Assembly: GCF_900116375.1 (NCBI RefSeq)
Contig: NZ_UETB01000021.1
Coordinates: 1 to 35,651, forward strand
DNA: 35,651 bases
Direction: 5' to 3'
Source of the DNA: Georgenia satyanarayanai
GTDB lineage: Bacteria; Actinomycetota; Actinomycetes; Actinomycetales; Actinomycetaceae
Under the pieces are notes generated by a model, which saw nothing but the letters and a program-made list of their open reading frames with translations, ran no database searches and was not told where the DNA came from. A program made the translations under genes and the position numbers. This document shows positions 30,710 to 35,651 of this stretch, piece after piece (position 1 is the stretch's first letter; every line of letters starts with the position of its first letter).

Positions 30710-31339
30710 GTGGAGTTCCGCGAGCTGTCAGTGCCCGGAGCCTGGGAGATCACCCCGAGGCAGTTCAGCGACCCGCGAGGGACCTTCCTCGAGGCCTTCA
30801 GCGAGCCGCGCTTCGTCGCGGCCGTCGGCCACCCGCTCGACCTGCGGCAGGCCAACTCCTCGGTGTCGGCCGCGGGCGTCGTGCGCGGCATCCACTTCGC
30901 CGACGTCCCGCCGTCGCAGGCCAAGTACGTCATGTGCCCGCGCGGGGCGGTGCTCGACGTCGTCGTCGACATCCGCGTCGGCTCGCCGACCTTCGGGCAG
31001 TGGGACAGCGTCCTGCTCGACGACGTCGACCGGCGCGCCATCTACGTCTCCGAGGGGCTGGGGCACGCGTTCTGCTCCCTCGAGGACGACTCCACCGTCA
31101 TCTACCTGTGCTCGGCCACCTACGCGCCGGGCCGCGAGCACGGCATCGACCCGCTCGACCCGGCGATCGGGATCGAGTGGCCGACGGCGGACCGCCAGGG
31201 CCGCCCCCTCGAGCCGCTGCTGTCGGACAAGGACCGCGACGCCCCCGGCCTCGGGGAGGCTCGCGCCTCCGGCCTGCTGCCCACGTGGGAGGCCGTGCAG
31301 GCTCACCTGGACGGCCTGCGGGCGCAGGCCCGGGACTGA
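30710..31339 (+). CDS. rfbC: dTDP-4-dehydrorhamnose 3,5-epimerase
   Basis: 209 residues. Third step of dTDP-rhamnose synthesis, a cupin-fold double epimerase. Marks: RELSVPGAWEITPRQFSDPRG, with the typical start, VRGIHFADVPPSQAKYV (the catalytic His and nearby Lys), and SEGLGHAFCSLEDDS and YLCSATYAPGREHGIDP. GTG at 30710 is preferred because AGGAGG (30695-30700) stands nine bases upstream and gives the usual N-terminus; GTG at 30704 is only three bases from it. TAGCCT at 30671-30676 may be its -10 box. Its stop codon lies in the loop of the following hairpin. Confidence 0.95.
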   Translation: MEFRELSVPGAWEITPRQFSDPRGTFLEAFSEPRFVAAVGHPLDLRQANSSVSAAGVVRGIHFADVPPSQAKYVMCPRGAVLDVVVDIRVGSPTFGQWDSVLLDDVDRRAIYVSEGLGHAFCSLEDDSTVIYLCSATYAPGREHGIDPLDPAIGIEWPTADRQGRPLEPLLSDKDRDAPGLGEARASGLLPTWEAVQAHLDGLRAQARD

Positions 31340-31354
31340 TCCCGGGCCCGCGCC
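31321..31354. terminator. Bidirectional terminator between rfbC and the secreted repeat protein gene
   Basis: Two 15-base arms (31321-31335 and 31340-31354) pair with one mismatch around a 4-base loop. The loop contains the rfbC stop codon (31337-31339). The opposite gene ends at 31362, eight bases away. Confidence 0.7.
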
Positions 31355-31361
31355 GCGCGTC

Positions 31362-32657
31362 CTAGATCCTCCGCCAGGTGCCGCAGTCCTCAGTCCTGAA
31401 GCCGGTGTCCGAGCCGGAGATCGTCACGATCGGCCGCTGGTCCCCGTAGCCGTTGGCGATGACCTCGTCGAGGTACCCGCTGAACCCGGAGAGCCGCTCC
31501 CAGTAGCAGCTGTCGCCACCTGCAGCCTGGTACGTCCCGGGCTTGATGTGCCCTCCGACCACGAAGCTGCCGCTCGTGAACGAGGTGGCGGGCGCCGTCG
31601 GATAGGTGGCCTCGACGCTCTTCCACGTGCCGCAGTCCTCGGTGAGGAATCCTGCGTCCGACCGCTCGATCCGCACGATGGGACTCGTGTCCGCGTAACC
31701 GTTGGCGATGATCTCGTCGAGAGTGCCGCCGAAGCCGGACACCTTCTCCCAGTAGCACTGGTCACCGCCCGGGGCGCGGTAGACGCCGGGCTGCACCGAC
31801 GAGCCGACGCGGTGCGCCCCGTCCTTGATGGTGCGGACCGGCGCGGGGGCGGGCTCGGCCGGCCGCGACGTCGCGACCCGGCGCAGGCCGATGGTGTCCT
31901 TGCCGTCCTTGTTCCAGTCACCGACGAACACGGTGTCGTCGGGACGCCCGTACGTCTCCACCCGGTCGGCGGCGCCGCCGCGGAGCTTGTTGGCGAGGTG
32001 GTACTCGTTGCCGCGGCGCACCGCGAAGGTGTCGTCGCCGTCGCCGTCCCAGTCACCGACGAGGATGACGTCTCGCTCACGCCCGTAGTTGACGACGGTG
32101 TCGGCGTCCCCGCCGCGCAGGGCGTTCTTCACGTGGTAGACGCTGCCGCGGCGCACCGCGAAGGTGTCGCGGCGGTCGCGGTCCCAGTCGCCGACGAGGA
32201 TGGTGTCCTCGGCGCGGCCGTAGCGGAAGACCCGGTCGGCGTCGCCGCCCGTCACCGAGTTCTTCACGTGGTACTCGGCCCCGCGGCGCACCGCGAAGGT
32301 GTCCTTGCCGTCGCCGTTCCAGTCACCGACGAGGATGACGTCCCCGCGGCGGCCGTACTTGAAGGTCCTGTCTGCCGTTCCGCCGGTGAGGGAGTTGGAC
32401 ACGTAGAACGTGTTGTCCCGGCGGATCGCCAGGGTGTCACGACCGTCGCCGTCCCAGTCACCGACGAGGAGCTCGTCATTGGCCCTGCCGTAGGTGAACC
32501 GGTTGGCGGTGCTGGAGAAGTTGTTGGTGAGGAAGTACTCGTTGCCGTTCCCGCGGACGACATCGCCCTTCGCGAGGGCGGGGGCACCGGCGCCGAGCGC
32601 CAGCCCCAGGGAGAGTGCCGCCACCGCCGCAGCGGACAGCGAACGTCGAAGGTTCAC
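31362..32657 (-). CDS. Secreted protein: five-repeat cassette plus two cysteine-paired C-terminal domains
   Basis: 431 residues from GTG at 32657, AGGAG six bases upstream. Signal peptide (LSLGLALGAGAPALA), then five 45-residue GDWDGDG-type repeats to about residue 260, a Pro-rich linker, and two similar domains of about 65 residues. Each domain has G-x-Y-x-x-x-GGDxCYWE, LDEIIANGY or LDEVIANGY, a second Cys in TEDCGTW, and probably one disulfide. I have seen this small domain in secreted actinobacterial proteins but know no function for it. No catalytic motif is visible, so a binding or structural surface role is likeliest. Confidence 0.9.
   Translation of the reverse strand: MNLRRSLSAAAVAALSLGLALGAGAPALAKGDVVRGNGNEYFLTNNFSSTANRFTYGRANDELLVGDWDGDGRDTLAIRRDNTFYVSNSLTGGTADRTFKYGRRGDVILVGDWNGDGKDTFAVRRGAEYHVKNSVTGGDADRVFRYGRAEDTILVGDWDRDRRDTFAVRRGSVYHVKNALRGGDADTVVNYGRERDVILVGDWDGDGDDTFAVRRGNEYHLANKLRGGAADRVETYGRPDDTVFVGDWNKDGKDTIGLRRVATSRPAEPAPAPVRTIKDGAHRVGSSVQPGVYRAPGGDQCYWEKVSGFGGTLDEIIANGYADTSPIVRIERSDAGFLTEDCGTWKSVEATYPTAPATSFTSGSFVVGGHIKPGTYQAAGGDSCYWERLSGFSGYLDEVIANGYGDQRPIVTISGSDTGFRTEDCGTWRRI
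31878..32537 (-). repeat. Five-repeat cassette of the secreted protein
   Basis: Five units starting at YFLTN, FYVSN, YHVKN, YHVKN and YHLAN, each with a GDWDG or GDWNG loop or a near variant (GDWDRDRRDT, GDWNKDGKDT). Confidence 0.85.
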
Positions 32658-32747
32658 GGAGGACTCCTGTGTGAGAAGAGGCCCCCGTGCGAGCAGAGCG
32701 TACCGCTGCGCTACGCCTGTTGACGCCAGGTCCGGCCATCCTGTCCG

Positions 32748-34643
32748 TCAGCCGCTGCGCCGCACCGCGAAGGTGTCGCGTCCGTCGCCGTCCCAGTCAC
32801 CCACGAGCACGACGTCGTCGGCCCTGCCGTAGGTGAGGACGACGTGTGCGTCGCCGCCGGTGAGGGAGTTGCGCACGTGGTACTCGCGGCCGCGCCGGAC
32901 GGCGAAGGTGTCGCTGCCGTCGCGGTCCCAGTCCCCCACGAGGACGATGTCGTTGGCGCGGCCGTACCGCAGGACGACGTCCGCGTCACCACCGGCGATG
33001 CGGTTCTTCACGTGGTAGTCCGCACCGCGGCGCAGCGAGAGGGTGTCGCGCCCGTCTCCGTTCCAGTCGCCGACCAGGACGTCGTCGCGCGGGCGGCCGT
33101 AGTGGATGACGGCGTCGGCGTCCCCGCCCGTCATCGAGTTCTTCACGTGGTAGGTCTGCCCGCGCCGCACGGCGAGGGTGTCCTTCCCGTCGCCGTCCCA
33201 GTCACCGACGAGGACGACGTCGCCGGGCCGCCCGTAGCGCACCGTGCGGAAGCGCTGACCGGGGTGGGCGTCGTAGACGAGGTAGGTGCTCCCGCGGCGC
33301 AGCGCGAGGGTCTCGCGGCCGTCGCCGTCCCAGTCCCCGACGAGGACCTCGTCGGTGGACAGGCCGAGGCGGAAGGCGAGGTCGGCGTCGCCACCGGTGA
33401 GGCTGTTGCGCAGGTGGTAGTCGTCGCCGTCGACGAGGGTGGCGACCTGCTCGTTGAGCCGCGGGATACGCGCGTAGATGTTGTCGCCCGGGCACGTCGT
33501 CGCGCCGACGTCGCGGTGGGCGAAGACCCGCGGCAGGGTCTGTCCCGCCGGCCGGTGGGCGGTGCCGGGCGAGATCATGCCGCTGGGCGCGCTCATGTCG
33601 ATGTCGGCGGCGTCGAACTTCCAGGCGATCACGCGGGCCATGGTGTCGAGGACGGAGTCGGGGGCGTAGAGGCTGGAGTAGTCGCCGAGCACCGAGATGC
33701 CGAGCGTGCCCCGGTTGAAGCCGCGGGCGTGGGCGGCCTCGGGCAGGCGTCCGGGCGGCGCCGTGAGGGAACCGGCGCGCCCCTCGAAGACCTGGCCGTA
33801 CTTGTCGACGAGGAAGTGGTAGCCGATGTCGCCCCAGTCCCGGGTGACCGCGTGGTAGTGGTAGATCCCCCGCACGATCCCGGCGGACTGGGCGGCGGTG
33901 TAGCTGTTCGACCCGGCCGTGTGGTGGACGACGGCGGCGCGCAGCGGGTCGTGCCGCGGCGTCCACGTCATCATCGACTCGTCGGCACCCCAGCCGGCGC
34001 GGTGGATGACGCGCGGGGCGGGGGCGGCCGCCCGGGCGTGCGTAGCAGCCGGCTCGGGGGTGGCGCTCCGTGCCTCGGTTGTCGCGGGACCCGCGGGTGC
34101 GGCGGAGGTGCCGGTGCCGGCCGTGGCCGCGAGCCGCGCGGTCTCCTGGGACGTCCTCGCGACGGCCTCCTGGTCGCCCGGCTCGGGCGGGATGAGGTGG
34201 AGGTGCACGTCGTGGGGCAGCACGCCGTCGCCCGCCGCCACGCGCAGCTGCACCGCGGTCGCCCCGCCGACGACGTAGGGCTCGGTCCCGCCGACGTCCC
34301 CCGCCACGGCGGCGTCGGGCTCGAGCTCGGCCCACGCCGTCCACTCCCCGCCCGCGCGCACACGCACGGAGAAGCTCTCGTCGGGCGCGTCCAGCCCGTC
34401 CCAGGTGACGGCCGCGACGGAGAACTCGGGCACGTCGAGCTCGTCGGTGAGCACCGCCCCGTCCACCTGGACGCCTGCCGCCAGGTCCGTCGGTACGCCG
34501 TCGCCGTCGGTGAGCTCGAGGACGACGACGGCGTCACCACCCGGCGGTTCCTCCACCCCCTGCGCGGCCGGTGCGAGCACCCCGACAGCGGTCAGTCCGG
34601 CCATGGAGCAGCACAGAGCGATTCGCCCCCCGCGAACAGTCAT
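32748..34643 (-). CDS. Secreted N-acetylmuramoyl-L-alanine amidase (PGRP/Amidase_2) with five-repeat cassette
   Basis: 631 residues from ATG at 34643. A longer open frame to 34997 is rejected because it overlaps ugd. Signal peptide (VGVLAPAAQG), then a beta-rich region of about 150 residues, an Ala/Pro linker, and a PGRP-type amidase domain from about residue 200. Zinc ligands are visible in AVVHHTAG and in FAHRDVGATTCPGD (His and Cys); IGYHFLVDKYGQVFEGRAG and NRGTLGISVLGDY are typical. It should cut the bond between muramic acid and the stem peptide outside the cell. Five 45-residue repeats end the protein, probably holding it at the wall. TACATT lies six bases before the ATG, which suggests a leaderless message. 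Confidence 0.93.
   Translation of the reverse strand: MTVRGGRIALCCSMAGLTAVGVLAPAAQGVEEPPGGDAVVVLELTDGDGVPTDLAAGVQVDGAVLTDELDVPEFSVAAVTWDGLDAPDESFSVRVRAGGEWTAWAELEPDAAVAGDVGGTEPYVVGGATAVQLRVAAGDGVLPHDVHLHLIPPEPGDQEAVARTSQETARLAATAGTGTSAAPAGPATTEARSATPEPAATHARAAAPAPRVIHRAGWGADESMMTWTPRHDPLRAAVVHHTAGSNSYTAAQSAGIVRGIYHYHAVTRDWGDIGYHFLVDKYGQVFEGRAGSLTAPPGRLPEAAHARGFNRGTLGISVLGDYSSLYAPDSVLDTMARVIAWKFDAADIDMSAPSGMISPGTAHRPAGQTLPRVFAHRDVGATTCPGDNIYARIPRLNEQVATLVDGDDYHLRNSLTGGDADLAFRLGLSTDEVLVGDWDGDGRETLALRRGSTYLVYDAHPGQRFRTVRYGRPGDVVLVGDWDGDGKDTLAVRRGQTYHVKNSMTGGDADAVIHYGRPRDDVLVGDWNGDGRDTLSLRRGADYHVKNRIAGGDADVVLRYGRANDIVLVGDWDRDGSDTFAVRRGREYHVRNSLTGGDAHVVLTYGRADDVVLVGDWDGDGRDTFAVRRSG
32754..33419 (-). 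repeat. Five-repeat cassette of the amidase
   Basis: Five units; four start YHxxN-like, the second is degenerate (YLVYDAHPGQ). All five have a GDWDG or GDWNG loop or a near variant. Confidence 0.85.
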
Positions 34644-34649
34644 GCGGCG

Positions 34650-34655
34650 AATGTA
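34650..34655 (-). promoter_or_regulatory. -10 box of the amidase gene, probable leaderless start
   Basis: TACATT on the minus strand ends six bases before the ATG at 34643, where transcription would begin at or next to the start codon. The -35 box is poor (TTCGCT). Confidence 0.4.
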
Positions 34656-34730
34656 CCTCGCGGGCCGGACACAGCGAACGAGCGACAAGACCCCGACCGA
34701 AGTCTCATCTTCCTCACACCTTGGCATGGC

Positions 34731-34736
34731 TAGTGT
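34731..34736 (+). promoter_or_regulatory. -10 box of ugd, probable leaderless start
   Basis: TAGTGT ends seven bases before the ATG at 34744, and no ribosome site is present. The -35 box is not clear. Confidence 0.4.
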
Positions 34737-34743
34737 GTCCCCC

Positions 34744-35651
34744 ATGCAGATTTCGGTGATCGGTTGTGGGTACCTGGGTGCGGTGCACGCGGCGTCGATG
34801 GCGGAGCTGGGCCATGACGTCGTGGGGATCGACGTGAACGCGGAGAAGGTCGCCCTGCTCAACGCGGGCAAGGCCCCGTTCCACGAGCCCGGGTTCGACG
34901 AGCTCCTCGAGCGCAACGTCACCGCCGGGCGGCTGCGTTTCTCCGCCGACTTCGCCGACGTGGCGGGGGCACGGGTCCACTTCATCGGGGTGGGCACCCC
35001 CCAGCAGGCCGGCTCCTACGCCGCGGACATGTCCCAGGTCAACGGTGCGGTGGCGGGGCTGGTGCCCCACCTGGCCCCCACCCCCGACGGTCCGGTCCTC
35101 GTGGTGGGCAAGTCCACCGTGCCGGTGGGCACCGCCGCCGGGATCGCCGAGCAGGTCACCGCCGCGGGCGGGGTGCTGATGTGGAACCCGGAGTTCCTGC
35201 GCGAGGGCTTCGCCGTGCAGGACACCATCTCCCCCGACCGCATGGTCTACGGCCTGTCCCCCGACCCCGAGGCCGCCCGCATCGGCCAGGAGGTCCTGGA
35301 CGAGGTCTACGACAACCTCATCAACAACCAGGGCATCCCGCGCCTGCTCACCGACTACGCCACCGCCGAGCTGGTCAAGGTCGCCGCGAACTCCTTCCTC
35401 GCCACGAAGATCTCCTTCATCAACGCCATGGCCGAGCTGTGCGAGGCCACCGGCGCCGACGTCACCCAGCTCGCCGCCGCCATCGGCCACGACGACCGCA
35501 TCGGCCACAAGTTCCTGCGCGCCGGCGTCGGCTTCGGCGGGGGCTGCCTGCCCAAGGACATCCGCGCCTTCATGGCCCGCGCCGAGGAGCTCGGCGTGGA
35601 CGAGGCCCTGGGCTTCCTGCGCGAGGTCGACTCCATCAACGACCGCCGCCG
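34744..35651 (+). CDS. ugd: UDP-glucose 6-dehydrogenase (3' end beyond window)
   Basis: 302 codons seen, about two thirds of a usual 430-450 residue enzyme. It oxidises UDP-glucose to UDP-glucuronate with two NAD in the cytoplasm, giving glucuronate for envelope polysaccharides. NAD fold GCGYLGAVHAASMAELGH, GVGTPQ, STVPVGTA, WNPEFLREGFAVQD, then the substrate-binding Lys in ELVKVAANSFLATKISF and the catalytic Cys in GVGFGGGCLPKD. It is divergent from the amidase gene. The window ends 2 bases into a codon after DSINDRR. Confidence 0.95.
   Translation, partial: MQISVIGCGYLGAVHAASMAELGHDVVGIDVNAEKVALLNAGKAPFHEPGFDELLERNVTAGRLRFSADFADVAGARVHFIGVGTPQQAGSYAADMSQVNGAVAGLVPHLAPTPDGPVLVVGKSTVPVGTAAGIAEQVTAAGGVLMWNPEFLREGFAVQDTISPDRMVYGLSPDPEAARIGQEVLDEVYDNLINNQGIPRLLTDYATAELVKVAANSFLATKISFINAMAELCEATGADVTQLAAAIGHDDRIGHKFLRAGVGFGGGCLPKDIRAFMARAEELGVDEALGFLREVDSINDRR

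Noticed and set aside
27503-33419. 135-base periodicity as a CRISPR array or DNA minisatellite
   Set aside because: The period is the 45-residue protein repeat in frame; the units diverge at DNA level as expected for coding repeats, and there are no constant repeats with unique spacers.
34644-34997. N-terminal extension of the amidase gene
   Set aside because: It would overlap the first 250 bases of ugd in antisense, and the signal peptide begins at the ATG at 34643.

Overview
The window is high-GC DNA with GTG/ATG starts, strong GGAGG-type ribosome sites, TANNNT -10 boxes and apparently leaderless genes. This points to an Actinomycetota chromosome. The mix of dTDP-rhamnose genes, a PGRP-type amidase, a CAP protein and secreted repeat proteins suggests a Micrococcales-like genus, but I cannot name one.

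Region 1 (1-16868, minus strand) holds three very large paralogous secreted proteins in tandem, each with its own promoter. They combine a PQQ-type glucose/sorbosone dehydrogenase (GSDH) domain, PKD and carbohydrate-binding domains and a xylose-isomerase-like TIM barrel. The first two also carry a ThuA domain and concanavalin/LamG-like domains. The third lacks ThuA but has two TIM barrels in series. The two complete genes end in the same five-repeat cassette and are followed by almost the same hairpin. All three promoters have a CRP/GlxR-like site at the same place just downstream of the -10 box. The domain set suggests extracellular oxidation of a sugar followed by processing of the keto-sugar; this is inference.

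Region 2 (17212-25544) is a polyprenyl diphosphate synthase gene divergent from a seven-gene plus-strand operon: inositol-3-phosphate-synthase-like, UbiA prenyltransferase, sugar isomerase-like TIM barrel, EboA, TatD-type EboB, EboE and EboF-like phosphodiesterase. This is an actinobacterial form of the ebo cluster, known from work on scytonemin precursor export in cyanobacteria. It has a myo-inositol-phosphate-synthase-like cyclase where other ebo clusters have the dehydroquinate-synthase-like EboD. Cyclase, prenyl synthase and prenyltransferase together suggest that a prenylated cyclitol or sugar is made or moved.

Region 3 (25545-35651) is a cell-envelope sugar and wall region: mannose-6-phosphate isomerase, a CAP-domain protein, rfbA, a Dabb protein, rfbD, rfbC, a secreted repeat protein, a PGRP-type amidase and the start of UDP-glucose 6-dehydrogenase. 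rfbB is not in the window. Three secreted proteins here carry the same cassette of exactly five 45-residue repeats as the large proteins in region 1. The cassette may be a common surface-binding module of this organism.

No tRNA, rRNA, CRISPR array, transposase or phage gene was seen.
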